Shown: piece after piece, positions 1-9,100 of the stretch
How positions within the stretch are numbered: position 1 is the first letter of the stretch
How the letters are laid out: the number at the start of each line of letters is the position of its first letter
Assembly: GCF_006439335.1 (NCBI RefSeq)
Contig: NZ_SAWY01000005.1
Location: 1-64,000 of the forward strand
DNA: 64,000 nt
DNA from: Litorilituus lipolyticus
GTDB lineage: Bacteria; Pseudomonadota; Gammaproteobacteria; Enterobacterales; Alteromonadaceae
Direction: 5' to 3'
Translations under genes and position numbers: made by a program
Notes under the pieces: model-generated
What the model saw: the letters and a program-made list of their open reading frames with translations, nothing else
Database searches by the model: none
Told to the model about the DNA's origin: nothing

Positions 1-102
1 GTAATCTCTTTGAGTTCGTTTAGTGATTGATTTCATAACACTCTCCAATTTAATCGTGGAAAAGTGTCAACCTTATTTAGGACGGGTCAAGTTAAAGAAT
101 AA

Positions 103-131
103 AAAAAGGTGAGTGTAATACTCACCTTTTT
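103..131. terminator. Bidirectional rho-independent terminator
   Basis: A perfect stem GGTGAGT/ACTCACC with a 5-base loop is flanked by an A-run on the left and a T-run on the right, so it can act on both strands. It lies about 40 bases past the stop codon of the M13 peptidase gene, which reads toward it on the minus strand. Confidence 0.8.
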
Positions 132-173
132 ATTGGATTTATCTTTTACAAGTTACAGGAAATGTTCAAACCC

Positions 174-2216
174 CTACCAGATTTTTACTCTATCTTCTGG
201 TGCTAAATATAGTTTGTCTTTTGGTTTTACATCGAATAATCGGTAGAACTCAGGAACATTTCTGACCACACCGTTTACGCGATACATTGACGGGGAGTGA
301 GGATCAGTTTTGATCTGATGCTTTAACGCTTTATCACGATATTTTTTGCTCCAGCTTTGAGCATATCCTAAAAAGACTCTCTGCTCTCCAGTAAAGTTAT
401 CGATAGTAGGAGCAGCCTTACCATTAAGAGACATGTTATAGGCTAATAATGAAATACTTAGGCCACCTAAATCACCAATGTTTTCACCAAGCGTAAAGGT
501 ACCATTGACGTTAACGCCATCAAGGGGCTCAAATTCATCATATTGAGCAACTAACTTTGCGGTTCTGTTTTTGAATTCTGATTTATCGGCTTCTGTCCAC
601 CAATTTCTAAGCACACCATCACCATCAAAGGTACTGCCTGAGTCATCAAAACCGTGACCAATTTCATGACCGATTACTGCACCAATAGCGCCATAATTTA
701 CGGCATCTTCTGCTGCTAAGTTGAAAAAAGGTGGTTGTAGAATAGCTGCAGGAAAGACAATTTCATTAAGTGGTGGATTGTAATAAGCATTTACTGTTTG
801 TGGAGTCATTGCCCACTCATGTTTTTGCACAGGACCATTTTGTTTGGCTAGCTGCTGTTGATAAACTACCAGCGCAGAACGCTTTAAGTTACCAAATAAA
901 TCGTCTTTATCAATCGCTAAGTCTGAATAATCTTTCCAAATATCAGGGTAGCCAATTTTTGGGGTAAATTTAGAGAGTTTATCTAACGCTTGTGTTTTAG
1001 TTTCAGGCGTCATCCAGTCAAGCTCTTTAATACTAACTTCATAGGCTTTGATTAAGTTAGCTACTAATTCTTCCATGCGCTTTTTGGCTTCTGGTGGAAA
1101 GTGATTTTTTACGTAAACTTCTCCCACTACTTCGCCGATATTGGCATTAACTACGTTAACTCCACGTCGCCACATAGGCAGTTGAGCCGTGACGCCACGT
1201 AATGTTTTACCATAAAACTCAAAATGTTGTTTATCAACCGCTTGTGTTAATCGAGTGGCGGTAGTACGTAAAACACCCCATTTTAAATAGGTTTTCCAAT
1301 CGGCTAACTTTGTGTCTTTGATAATATCATTTAAGGCTTTCATGTAGTCTAACTGTGTTACTACAAGGCCATCAATATCACTGACCCCCGCTTCAGCCAT
1401 ATATCCTTGCCAGTTAAAGTCAGGCATGATTTCGGTCAATTTTGCCGTAGGGATTTTATTATAAAGCGCTACCATATCTCTGGTTTGCTCTTTCTTCATT
1501 TGCTGACTAGCAAGTTTCGTTTCTAAATCAAAAATAAGTTGTGCATCAGCTTTGGCGTTTTTTGCACCTGTTAGCGATAACATTTGTTCAATATGGTTTA
1601 AATAATCATCTCTTAGTTTTTGCGATGACTCATCTTGAGTAAAGTAATACTCTCTATCGGGTAAGCCTAAACCTGCTTGCCATGTATACATCATATAAAC
1701 ATTAGGATCTTTAAAATCGACATATTGGCCTAAGTTAAATGGAAGGCCATAACCTAACTTGTTTACTGAAGCAAAATGAACGGCTAAATCATCATAGTTT
1801 TTAATGGCGTCAATGTGTTTAAACTCATTATATAATGGCTTTAATCCCGCTTTATTTCGGCTGTCCCAATTCACATAAGATTGATATAAATCTCCCACTT
1901 TTTGCTCGTTAGAGCCTTGAGGGAAATTGCCTGTAGCAGAAGCTTCTATTATCGCTTTTACATCTTTTTGTGACTGTTCATGAACAATGGTACCAACACC
2001 ATAGGAAGATTTGTCATCAGGGATTTCTGTTTTTGCTAACCACTTGCCATTTGCGTATAAATTAAAGTCATCTCCCGGCCTTACTGAGTTATCAATTGCT
2101 TGTAGGTTTAAGCCTGAGCTGAGGTTTTGGCTATTGGCGGTAGCTGGAGGAGGTGGGTTGTTATTACACGCCACTAACGTAAGAAGTACCGTTAATGCTA
2201 TGAGTTGCTTCTTCAT
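174..2216 (-). CDS. M13 family metallopeptidase, lipoprotein (PepO/neprilysin-like)
   Basis: A 680-residue zinc oligopeptidase of the neprilysin family, which cleaves peptides outside the cytoplasm. The zinc motif HEIGH sits near residue 516 and the third-ligand motif GENIGD near 576. NAYYNP precedes the active site, and the protein ends in the invariant-looking C-terminal Trp of the family. I start it at 2216 because the sequence AAGGAAG lies just upstream and the resulting N-terminus (MKKQLIALTVLLTLVAC) is a classic lipoprotein signal with the lipobox Cys; the longer frame back to 2303 adds a basic stretch that would spoil the signal peptide. Inferred location is the periplasmic face of a membrane. 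Family assignment is secure; the substrate is unknown. Confidence 0.93.
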   Translation of the reverse strand: MKKQLIALTVLLTLVACNNNPPPPATANSQNLSSGLNLQAIDNSVRPGDDFNLYANGKWLAKTEIPDDKSSYGVGTIVHEQSQKDVKAIIEASATGNFPQGSNEQKVGDLYQSYVNWDSRNKAGLKPLYNEFKHIDAIKNYDDLAVHFASVNKLGYGLPFNLGQYVDFKDPNVYMMYTWQAGLGLPDREYYFTQDESSQKLRDDYLNHIEQMLSLTGAKNAKADAQLIFDLETKLASQQMKKEQTRDMVALYNKIPTAKLTEIMPDFNWQGYMAEAGVSDIDGLVVTQLDYMKALNDIIKDTKLADWKTYLKWGVLRTTATRLTQAVDKQHFEFYGKTLRGVTAQLPMWRRGVNVVNANIGEVVGEVYVKNHFPPEAKKRMEELVANLIKAYEVSIKELDWMTPETKTQALDKLSKFTPKIGYPDIWKDYSDLAIDKDDLFGNLKRSALVVYQQQLAKQNGPVQKHEWAMTPQTVNAYYNPPLNEIVFPAAILQPPFFNLAAEDAVNYGAIGAVIGHEIGHGFDDSGSTFDGDGVLRNWWTEADKSEFKNRTAKLVAQYDEFEPLDGVNVNGTFTLGENIGDLGGLSISLLAYNMSLNGKAAPTIDNFTGEQRVFLGYAQSWSKKYRDKALKHQIKTDPHSPSMYRVNGVVRNVPEFYRLFDVKPKDKLYLAPEDRVKIW

Positions 2217-2408
2217 TTTAACTTCCTTTTTATTGCTTATTATAGCTTTATATTGTTTAGAAAATTTGAGCACTCGACAACGTACTGAGTGGTGAACAAA
2301 CAAAGATAGCAGCTATCAAAGCTGCTATCAATGAAGGGAAAGTGTCCTTGTTATCGTATCTTGTTGAAGTTTGCTCTGTTATATATTGAGTTCACACGCT
2401 TTAGTGAA

Positions 2409-3728
2409 CTATTTCTTGTAAACTTTGCCTGCTTTCATAACAAAATCAACATCGAGTAACTCGTGAATATTGGTTAAGGGGCTAGCATCAAAAGCGATAA
2501 TATCGGCATATTTGCCTGCCTCAATAGTGCCAAGCTTATCACTCATGCCAATTAAATCTGCGCCATTTACCGTGGCAGATTTTAAGATGTCTGAGGTTGT
2601 CATACCTGCTTTATGCATTAACACCGCTTCTTGGGCGTTGGTACCATGCTTTGATACGCCACTGTCAGTGCCAAAAGCTATTTTAACACCTGCTTTATAA
2701 GATTTTTCAAAATTAATGAGCATATCAGCGCCTACGCGAATGGCTTTGGCTTTTATCGGTGCTGACATGAAGTCAGAGGTTTTAGCCATTTCAACCACGG
2801 TTGCACCAGCGAGTAATGTTGGTACTAAATACGCGCCAGACTTTTTAAATAACTCAATGGACTCTTGATTCGCATAACTCCCATGCTCAATGCTGTCTAC
2901 ACCGGCTCTTAAAGCAGCGTTAATACCTGCTGCAGCATGGGCATGACTTGCTACTTTTCTACCTAGGCCGTGAGCTGTTTCAACAATTTCTTTTAATTCA
3001 TTGTTTGTCATTTGCTGACCTGTACCCGTACTCGTATCGGATAAAACACCACCTGTAGAGGCAACTTTAATTGCATCAGCGCCATATTTAATGGCATGAC
3101 GGGTCATCTTTCGACACTCATAAGGACCATCACACAATGTTTTAGGTGATTTGATGGCTAATAAATCTGGTGCCATACCATCAACGTCTAAGTGTCCGCC
3201 GGTAATAGATACGCCTGCTGCAGCAATGATCCTAGGCCCATCTACCCAACCTTTAGCAATGCCATCACGTAAAGCATACATTTGCTCAGGTTGGCTGAGT
3301 AAATCACGCACTGTAGTAAACCCTGACAATAAGGTTTTTTTAGCAAAGTGAACACTGTGCATAGCAACATCAGCATCAGATAGCTTCACTGTTTCTTTGA
3401 TGTTATTTGGGCCAAGTTCACCTTGAAGATGTACGTGCATATCCATCAAGCCGGGCATTACAAAGCTGTTAGATAGATCAATAACGGTTGTACCACTGTT
3501 AAAAGAAGCGACTGGGGTAAAGCCTTTGTTAATGGCAATTATTTCATCATTTTCAATGACAACGGTGCGTTTTTTAACAGGTGCTTTACCTGGTACAGAG
3601 AGCAGTTCTCCTGCATATATGATAGTCGTATTTGCAAGGCCTTGAGAGCTTATCATAATCGATGATAGTGCCGTGGCTAAGGCGAACGTTTTTGTTATTG
3701 CTTTTCGTTTTAATTTAAATTTTTTCAT
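2409..3728 (-). CDS. Secreted amidohydrolase family protein (imidazolonepropionase/Xaa-Pro dipeptidase-like)
   Basis: A 439-residue metal-dependent hydrolase of the amidohydrolase superfamily. The N-terminus (residues 1-32) is a basic, hydrophobic signal peptide ending in SSQGLA. The metal-binding HVH is at residues 98-100. A Lys in KVASTGG near 222 is the candidate carboxylated bridging lysine. His residues in SHAHA (about 263) and EHGS (about 283) and the Asp of GTDSG (about 355) complete the binuclear site. Related proteins are often annotated as exported dipeptidases/prolidases or imidazolonepropionase-like enzymes; the substrate cannot be read from sequence. It is followed downstream on the same strand by the M13 peptidase, with about 190 bases between, and is divergent from the M28 peptidase, so these peptidase genes may be functionally linked. 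Confidence 0.88.
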   Translation of the reverse strand: MKKFKLKRKAITKTFALATALSSIMISSQGLANTTIIYAGELLSVPGKAPVKKRTVVIENDEIIAINKGFTPVASFNSGTTVIDLSNSFVMPGLMDMHVHLQGELGPNNIKETVKLSDADVAMHSVHFAKKTLLSGFTTVRDLLSQPEQMYALRDGIAKGWVDGPRIIAAAGVSITGGHLDVDGMAPDLLAIKSPKTLCDGPYECRKMTRHAIKYGADAIKVASTGGVLSDTSTGTGQQMTNNELKEIVETAHGLGRKVASHAHAAAGINAALRAGVDSIEHGSYANQESIELFKKSGAYLVPTLLAGATVVEMAKTSDFMSAPIKAKAIRVGADMLINFEKSYKAGVKIAFGTDSGVSKHGTNAQEAVLMHKAGMTTSDILKSATVNGADLIGMSDKLGTIEAGKYADIIAFDASPLTNIHELLDVDFVMKAGKVYKK

Positions 3729-3943
3729 AGTTTCTGTTCTATTATTAAGCCAGTATTACGGCAATAAGCTTTTGCTCTATTTAGTAAACTAAAAGTAATG
3801 TGAATTTCCATCATATACTGTATTCTTGTTATATGTAAATGAGTGTTCACATAATAATCCCTATGTTAGCTTTTTAAGTAAGGTATACTTTTTAGCAACA
3901 ATTGATAAAACAATCTTAATAACAACTTTATGAGAGATAGCAA

Positions 3944-5332
3944 ATGCCCAATAAACCGTTAATGTATGTCTTATGCTGTCACATCAGTGTGATGAGTGTT
4001 TTGTTTAGTGGCTCAATAAAAGCTGATACTGGGCCAAAAGAGCAAGCAGTTTTGCATGATATCGTTAAGCAAATCTCGCCTGATAACATTGAAAAGGATA
4101 TTACCAAACTGGTCAGTTTTGGTACTCGCCATACGTTATCAGAAACAAAGTCTGAAACTCGGGGGATCGGTGCTGCAAGACGGTGGATAAAAGCTGAGTT
4201 TGAGCGTATTTCTCGTGCTTGTAATGATTGCCTAGAAGTGTACTTTCAAGCAAAGACTATCTCTGGTGAAAAGCGAATCCCTGATGCTACCGAAGTGGTA
4301 AGTGTTATAGCCGTATTAAAAGGTAAAACCGATCCAAGTCGTTATGTTGTTATGTCAGGTGATATTGATTCGCGTGTAACTGATGTCATGGATTTTACCT
4401 CTGACTCTCCAGGCGCTAATGATAATGCTTCGGGGGTTGCTGGTGTGTTAGAAGCAGCAAGAGTGCTTTCACAATACTCGTTTCATGGCTCGATAGTTTT
4501 TGCCGCCTTGGCAGGGGAGGAGCAGGGCTTGTTTGGTGGGAAAATTATGGCGGAACAAGCACAAAAAGATGGCTGGCGAATAAAAGCGGTATTAAATAAC
4601 GACATGATTGGTAATATCTCAGGTATAAATGGTGTAATTAATAACACTACGGCGCGAATTTTTGCTGAGGGTACACGCCAAAACGAAACCGAGAAACAAG
4701 CAAGAAAAAGACGTTTTACTGGTGGAGAAGTAGATTCGCCCACAAGAAACTTAGCTCGTTACATTGATAGAATGGCCGATGACTATATTCCTAATTTAGA
4801 TACCATGATGATTTATCGATTAGATCGTTTTGGTCGAGGCGGACATCATCGTCCTTTTAATGACTTAGGCTACCCTGCGGTTCGCATTATGGAAACCAAT
4901 GAAAATTATAATAGACAACATCAAGATTTACGTACAGAAGATGGCATCAAGTACGGTGATACTCTTGATGGAGTAGATTTTGATTATGCGGCTAAGCTTA
5001 CTGCATTAAATGCTGTATCATTAGCGGGTATGGCTTGGGCTCCGAACCCACCGGTAAATGTTGCAATACAAGGCGCAGTAAAACCAAGTACAACGTTGTC
5101 TTGGAATGCGCCAAAAGCAAATGAGAAAACTATAATTAAAGGTTATAAAATTTATTGGCGTTTAACGGATCAATCACAATGGCAATATAGTCGTTATGTC
5201 GGTAATGTAACCCAGTACACGCTAGAAAATATCGTCATTGATAATTACTTTTTTGGTGTGGCAAGTGTTAGTCATGATGGCTTTGAAAGTCCCATAGTAT
5301 TTCCTGGCGATGCCGGATCATTTGGTCAGTAA
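3944..5332 (+). CDS. M28 family metallopeptidase with C-terminal fibronectin III-like domain
   Basis: A 462-residue exported zinc aminopeptidase-like protein. Residues 1-27 form a signal peptide. The catalytic domain (about 45-345) has the bridging Asp in GANDNASG (D160), the Glu pair in AGEEQG (E192/E193), a later Asp in NNDMIG and a final His in GGHHRPF. The place where M28 enzymes normally have the first ligand His (HxDS) reads SGDIDS, so that His is an Asp here (D140). The last about 95 residues, with PPVNVAI, LSWNAP and IKGYKIYWR, look like a fibronectin type III domain. The start has a weak GAGAG ribosome site 8 bases upstream. It may be an active enzyme with an altered ligand set or an impaired one. 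Confidence 0.88.
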   Translation: MPNKPLMYVLCCHISVMSVLFSGSIKADTGPKEQAVLHDIVKQISPDNIEKDITKLVSFGTRHTLSETKSETRGIGAARRWIKAEFERISRACNDCLEVYFQAKTISGEKRIPDATEVVSVIAVLKGKTDPSRYVVMSGDIDSRVTDVMDFTSDSPGANDNASGVAGVLEAARVLSQYSFHGSIVFAALAGEEQGLFGGKIMAEQAQKDGWRIKAVLNNDMIGNISGINGVINNTTARIFAEGTRQNETEKQARKRRFTGGEVDSPTRNLARYIDRMADDYIPNLDTMMIYRLDRFGRGGHHRPFNDLGYPAVRIMETNENYNRQHQDLRTEDGIKYGDTLDGVDFDYAAKLTALNAVSLAGMAWAPNPPVNVAIQGAVKPSTTLSWNAPKANEKTIIKGYKIYWRLTDQSQWQYSRYVGNVTQYTLENIVIDNYFFGVASVSHDGFESPIVFPGDAGSFGQ

Positions 5333-5378
5333 TTAATAAGAAATTAAACGTAAATAATTAAATTTTAATGAGAATCTA

Positions 5379-5771
5379 ATGAAGTTAGTAAAGAATGTTT
5401 TTATGGTGTTGGCTCTTTTGGGCTCAGGGTATGCGTCAGCAAATTTTAGTGAGATACAACAGTTAACGGCACCTGATGATAAGGCAATAATTTTCTTTTA
5501 TCGAACAGGACGAGTTGGTGGTGCAGTAAAATTTCATGTGCATAAACCTGATGGTACTGCTGTAGGCTATTTAGGTAAAAGCGGTGATAGCTTTTCTATT
5601 GAGGTAGCCCCAGGTAGCCATCAATTTTGGAGCAGGGCGGCAAGCAGAAATGATGTTTCATTAACTGTTGAAGCTGGGCAAGTTTATTATGTAAAAGCAA
5701 CAGTTAAAGTTGGTTTGGCTGTTGGTAGGCCTGTACTTGAACAAGTGAGAATTGATCAAGTACCTCAGTAA
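5379..5771 (+). CDS. DUF2846-like exported protein
   Basis: A 130-residue protein with a signal peptide (residues 1-21, ending SGYASA). The body matches the pattern of DUF2846 proteins: a short beta-rich domain starting DDKAIIFFYR, a turn with GYLGKSG and a conserved APGSHQFW segment, then a valine-rich strand region KATVKVGL. It has no lipobox Cys. The function of the family is not known. It lies 46 bases after the M28 peptidase gene and could be cotranscribed with it. Confidence 0.75.
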   Translation: MKLVKNVFMVLALLGSGYASANFSEIQQLTAPDDKAIIFFYRTGRVGGAVKFHVHKPDGTAVGYLGKSGDSFSIEVAPGSHQFWSRAASRNDVSLTVEAGQVYYVKATVKVGLAVGRPVLEQVRIDQVPQ

Positions 5772-5813
5772 TTTATAAACTATCACCTACTCATTTTATT
5801 AAGGAAAAGTGTT

Positions 5814-6221
5814 ATGTATCAAGGGAAGTGTTTATGCGGTGCTGTGCATATACAAATAGCAGGAAGTATTAATGATATTATTCATTGTCATTGTTCATTA
5901 TGCCGTAAAAATAGCGGCACGGCTTATGCCACCAATGGCTTTATTCAAACGGCTGAATTTTCTATTGTACAGGGGCAAGAAAAATTAACTGCCTTTTCAT
6001 TTAAACCGGGCAGAACACGGTATTTTTGTTCGCAATGTGGCTCTCCTATATATAGCGCTAATGCGGATGATCCTTCTCGTCTTAGAATTCGTTTAGGGTT
6101 ATTAGATTCAGATATTACAGAGCGACCAATTTCTCATAATTTTGTGACATCAAAAGCAAACTGGGAAGAGCTTGATGCTCAGTTACCTCGTTATGAAACG
6201 TTTGAGCCTAGTCGAAAATAG
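5814..6221 (+). CDS. GFA family protein (CENP-V/GFA zinc domain)
   Basis: A 135-residue cytoplasmic protein of the GFA (glutathione-dependent formaldehyde-activating enzyme) fold. The zinc-binding cysteines are visible as KCLCG (near residue 5), CHCSLCRK (near 25) and FCSQCG (near 75). Most members of this family have no proven formaldehyde activity, so the name describes the fold only. A good AAGGA ribosome site lies upstream of the start. It is in a run of same-strand genes between the DUF2846 protein and a patatin-like phospholipase. Confidence 0.85.
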   Translation: MYQGKCLCGAVHIQIAGSINDIIHCHCSLCRKNSGTAYATNGFIQTAEFSIVQGQEKLTAFSFKPGRTRYFCSQCGSPIYSANADDPSRLRIRLGLLDSDITERPISHNFVTSKANWEELDAQLPRYETFEPSRK

Positions 6222-6264
6222 TGCTTCAAAACATTTGAACTGATTTTTACCCAATAGGAATTCA

Positions 6265-7155
6265 ATGAACACACCATCAAAAAGAAGCGTTTCACTCGTA
6301 CTTGGTAGTGGCGGGGCAAGAGGCTTAGCTCATATTGGCGTTATTCAATGGCTTGAAGAGCATCATTTTGACATACAGTCTATTGCTGGCTGCTCTATGG
6401 GTGCTTTAGTTGGCGGCATTTATGCGGCTGATAAACTTGATGAGTTTCAGCATTGGGTGAAAGCAATCAGCAAAGGGAATATTGTCAGTTTGTTAGATTT
6501 TTCATGGCGCTCGAGTGGCTTAGTCAAAGGTGATCGAATCATTGAAACACTTACGGAGTTAGTTGGTGATGTAATGATTGAAGATCTAGCAATAAAGTAC
6601 ACAGCAATTGCGGCAGATATTGGTAATGAAAAAGAAGTTTGGATGAACTCAGGAAGGTTATTTGATGCAATCAGAGCTTCTATTTCTTTGCCCTTATTTT
6701 TTACACCTGTTGAATATAACGGAAGGCATTTGATCGATGGAGGCGTATTAAACCCTGTCCCTATTGCGCCTACCTTTAGTGACCCAACAGAATTGAAAAT
6801 AGCTGTAAACCTTGGTGCAGATGTCGAAAGTGCAATGAATTGCACTGTGAAAACTATAAAAAATGAAGATAAAGAAGAAGCTTCATTTACAGCGAAAATA
6901 CAGCAATTTATTGCTGAAATGACCTCTAAAGATGAATTACCTGAAGCAAAGAGCATCGATGCTTTTGATATTGCTAATCAAGCATTTGATGCGATGCAAA
7001 GTACAATTTCACGACAAAAGCTCGCGGCTTACCCACCAGATCATACTATTGATATTGCCCGTAATGCTTGTGGTACTTTAGAATTTGATAGGGCTGAAGA
7101 AATGATTGCATTAGGGTACGCCAAAGCTGAACAATGTTTGAAAACGATATTGTAA
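6265..7155 (+). CDS. Patatin-like phospholipase family protein (RssA/NTE-like)
   Basis: A 296-residue cytoplasmic or membrane-associated serine acyl hydrolase. The oxyanion motif GSGGARG is near residue 14, the nucleophile elbow GCSMG near 42-46 and the catalytic dyad Asp in DGGVLNP near 158, so the Ser-Asp dyad is complete. It resembles the short RssA/YchK class, which has no extra domains. An AGGA ribosome site precedes the ATG. The C-terminal third (beyond about residue 200) is less conserved. Substrate is presumably a lipid ester, which is inferred from the family. Confidence 0.88.
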   Translation: MNTPSKRSVSLVLGSGGARGLAHIGVIQWLEEHHFDIQSIAGCSMGALVGGIYAADKLDEFQHWVKAISKGNIVSLLDFSWRSSGLVKGDRIIETLTELVGDVMIEDLAIKYTAIAADIGNEKEVWMNSGRLFDAIRASISLPLFFTPVEYNGRHLIDGGVLNPVPIAPTFSDPTELKIAVNLGADVESAMNCTVKTIKNEDKEEASFTAKIQQFIAEMTSKDELPEAKSIDAFDIANQAFDAMQSTISRQKLAAYPPDHTIDIARNACGTLEFDRAEEMIALGYAKAEQCLKTIL

Positions 7156-7278
7156 TGCTAGGGCTTTTTAGCTGATGTTAATAGCAGGCGAAGATAACTG
7201 TTTATCAAAGTAACTTGAATTACATTGGTTTATCCCCAATTTTTATTGATATAAAAAGTGAAATTACAGGATGTTACT

Positions 7279-7443
7279 ATGGGACTTTTTGATACATTTT
7301 TGAGCGCATTGGGGTTATTACCCATATCTGGGTTAGGCGAATCAATGAAGCGCTCTAAAACCCTCTCCTTAATGGTTCTACTTGGTATAGCGTTATTTGG
7401 CTGCTTTATTTTATTTCTAGTTTATATGGCAGGTAAGCATTAG
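7279..7443 (+). CDS. Small single-pass membrane protein, hypothetical
   Basis: A 54-residue protein starting MGLFDTFLSALGLLP. A hydrophobic helix spans about residues 30-50 (LSLMVLLGIALFGCFILFLVYM). I chose the ATG at 7279, which has CAGG 8 bases upstream, over an in-frame GTG at 7258. Its stop codon overlaps the GTG start of the following lipoprotein gene by one base, so the two are almost certainly translated from one message. I do not recognise the family. Confidence 0.55.
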   Translation: MGLFDTFLSALGLLPISGLGESMKRSKTLSLMVLLGIALFGCFILFLVYMAGKH

Positions 7444-7703
7444 TGACAGCTCATATATTTAAAGTATTGCTCCTTAGTGTATCTTTATTGAACATTGCCA
7501 GTTGTGGCAGTGCCAGCAAAATCCCCAACACTTGTCGAGAACAAGCTTATGGTGAGCATAATAATGAACTTAAAGATTCCACCAGTGATGTCTATGCTAG
7601 ATGTCAGGCACGCCATAAGAAAGCCCAACAAGCAGCTGATAAAGAAGCTCAAAAAGAGAGTGTTTTTGAATCTATTACTGAGCTGTTAGAAGAGGTCTTT
7701 TAA
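7443..7703 (+). CDS. Small putative lipoprotein, hypothetical
   Basis: An 86-residue protein starting at GTG. Residues 1-20 are a lipoprotein signal with lipobox NIASC, so the mature protein would be lipid-anchored at Cys20 or Cys21. The mature part is about 65 residues, charged, Lys/Glu/Ala-rich, with two further Cys residues (TCREQ and ARCQAR) that could form a disulphide, and a likely amphipathic helix (KKAQQAADKEAQKE). It overlaps the preceding small membrane protein gene by one base. Function unknown. Confidence 0.55.
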   Translation: MTAHIFKVLLLSVSLLNIASCGSASKIPNTCREQAYGEHNNELKDSTSDVYARCQARHKKAQQAADKEAQKESVFESITELLEEVF

Positions 7704-7719
7704 CTCGCTAAATTAATAT

Positions 7720-8409
7720 TTAATTATTTCCCCTAATTAGCGACATATAATGAGCAAGCTGTGATTGCTTGTCATTAATTAGTCGTTCTTCAATGCTAGC
7801 TTTAATGGTGTCGGGTTTATTTTGGCTCATTTTACAATGAGCTCGAATATCAGTTATTTCAACGTTGAGTAAGGTAATAGCATTGAGCATTTGCGTTATC
7901 GCTTTTTCAGGGATTGATTGAAAACGCCATAGTGAATTGTTCTTATTTATATCAATGTCTTGCTCAAAGTGTTCACTGGTTTGTTGTATGCTATGCCTTC
8001 TTTGTTGTTCGTCGGTTAATGCAAAGGCGCTACCTTGCACATGGATATTGGCATAATTCCATGTTGGAACGTTATGGGCTGTTCGATTTTCTTCCCCAAA
8101 ATAGTTAGGTGAAATATAGTGGTCGCCGCCATGAAATATTAAGGTGATGTCTATTTGAGCCGTTTCCATAAGTTGCAGGGCAAGAGGGTGCTGATTGCTA
8201 ACGTGTCCTGATAAGTTAAGCTTTGATAACGCTTGAGGCGCTTTTTCTAAAGAAGCTGAAGCAAAATGAAAGGGGATATGGCTAACATGTGGGCTAAACT
8301 CACCACCTTGGTTTTGCATGAACACTACTGTTGCTAGGGGATTATTATCAATAATGGTTTTAATAAGTTGTTGGTTCTTATGCTCACTAAAGTGTTTGTT
8401 AGGGTACAT
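7720..8409 (-). CDS. FMN-binding negative transcriptional regulator, PaiB family
   Basis: A 229-residue protein with the PaiB split-barrel FMN-binding pattern: MYPNKHF at the N-terminus, NNPLATVVF, HVSHIPFH, the SNQHPLA segment, YISPNYF and NVPTWNY. PaiB proteins are flavin-binding barrel proteins, named for a role in Bacillus protease and sporulation control; the function in proteobacteria is unclear. The start at 8409 is set by a GAGGAA ribosome site 7 bases upstream and by the conserved N-terminal MYxP; a longer frame would need a TTG start. The start lies inside the last codons of the GNAT gene, so the two are translationally coupled. Confidence 0.85.
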   Translation of the reverse strand: MYPNKHFSEHKNQQLIKTIIDNNPLATVVFMQNQGGEFSPHVSHIPFHFASASLEKAPQALSKLNLSGHVSNQHPLALQLMETAQIDITLIFHGGDHYISPNYFGEENRTAHNVPTWNYANIHVQGSAFALTDEQQRRHSIQQTSEHFEQDIDINKNNSLWRFQSIPEKAITQMLNAITLLNVEITDIRAHCKMSQNKPDTIKASIEERLINDKQSQLAHYMSLIRGNN

Positions 8410-9007
8410 GGAAAAATTCCTCAACAGTATTACCTGTATTTAATAATCGTTTTTTAACCTCTGGCCATTGTTCATCAATAATACTGAACATGGCGGTATT
8501 TCTATATTCGCCATTTGGGGAGCGGCGATGTTTCCTTAAAATTCCCTCAAATTTTCCACCGATGCGAGCAATAGCTGTGCGAGATTGTTGATTATTTTCG
8601 TGCGTGCAAATTTCTACTCGTGCTATTCCTAATTGTTCAAAGGCATGCTGTAGCATGAGGAACTTAGCATGTGAGTTGACATAACTTCGCTGAAATTTTG
8701 GGGTAATAAATGTGTAGCCAATTTCTAGCTTTCTATGTTCTCGGTCTTGGCGTATAAATCTTGTAGAGCCAATCACTTGATTCGTTTTTTTATCAAGAGT
8801 GACAAAAGCCAATTGCTTGCCATTGTTCATATCGTTAATCGCATCACTCATCCATGCCATGGCTAACTCGTCTGTTTCACAACGATTCATTGGCATATGC
8901 TGCCATACTTCTGGGTAATTTCCGGCTAAACGAAACTCTCTAAGGTGATCTAAAGTCATTGGCGTTAACTTAACAAGACTTGTTTCAAGTACGGTGGGTT
9001 CAAACAT
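8399..9007 (-). CDS. GNAT family N-acetyltransferase (RimJ/RimL type)
   Basis: A 202-residue acetyltransferase. The pattern of the RimL-like class is visible: an N-terminal substrate half (VKLTPMTLDHLREF), the beta4 strand KLEIGYTFITP, the acetyl-CoA contacting region after FQRSYVNS, and the conserved C-terminal NNQQSRTAIARIGG with EGILRKH. Its 3' end overlaps the PaiB-like gene by 11 bases. Fusion or linkage of an acetyltransferase with PaiB recalls the Bacillus paiAB operon, but this GNAT is of a different subtype from PaiA. It is divergent from a MocR-type regulator that probably controls it. Confidence 0.87.
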   Translation of the reverse strand: MFEPTVLETSLVKLTPMTLDHLREFRLAGNYPEVWQHMPMNRCETDELAMAWMSDAINDMNNGKQLAFVTLDKKTNQVIGSTRFIRQDREHRKLEIGYTFITPKFQRSYVNSHAKFLMLQHAFEQLGIARVEICTHENNQQSRTAIARIGGKFEGILRKHRRSPNGEYRNTAMFSIIDEQWPEVKKRLLNTGNTVEEFFHVP

Positions 9008-9052
9008 AGTAGTTCCTAATCATGGCTAAAGTTACTGCATAATGTAGAGTTG

Positions 9053-9100
9053 TTCTGGTATAACTACTACAACCAGAATTTATAAAGTTAGTAGACCAGA
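9053..9100. promoter_or_regulatory. Candidate MocR operator between divergent genes
   Basis: The 92-base gap between the GNAT and MocR genes holds an inverted repeat, TTCTGGT at 9053-9059 and ACCAGAA at 9072-9078, with a 12-base spacer. A third copy of the half site, ACCAGA, abuts the MocR start codon at 9095-9100. Repeated CTGGT/ACCAG half sites in a divergent promoter are typical of MocR/PdxR regulators. Binding by the adjacent regulator is inference. Confidence 0.5.

Noticed and set aside
2217-2303. Longer N-terminus of the M13 peptidase
   Set aside because: The extra 29 residues would precede a clear lipoprotein signal, and the ribosome site lies just before the ATG at 2216.
6447-6956. 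169-residue minus-strand frame over the patatin gene
   Set aside because: It is antisense to a gene with complete catalytic motifs, has no ribosome site and no recognisable domain.
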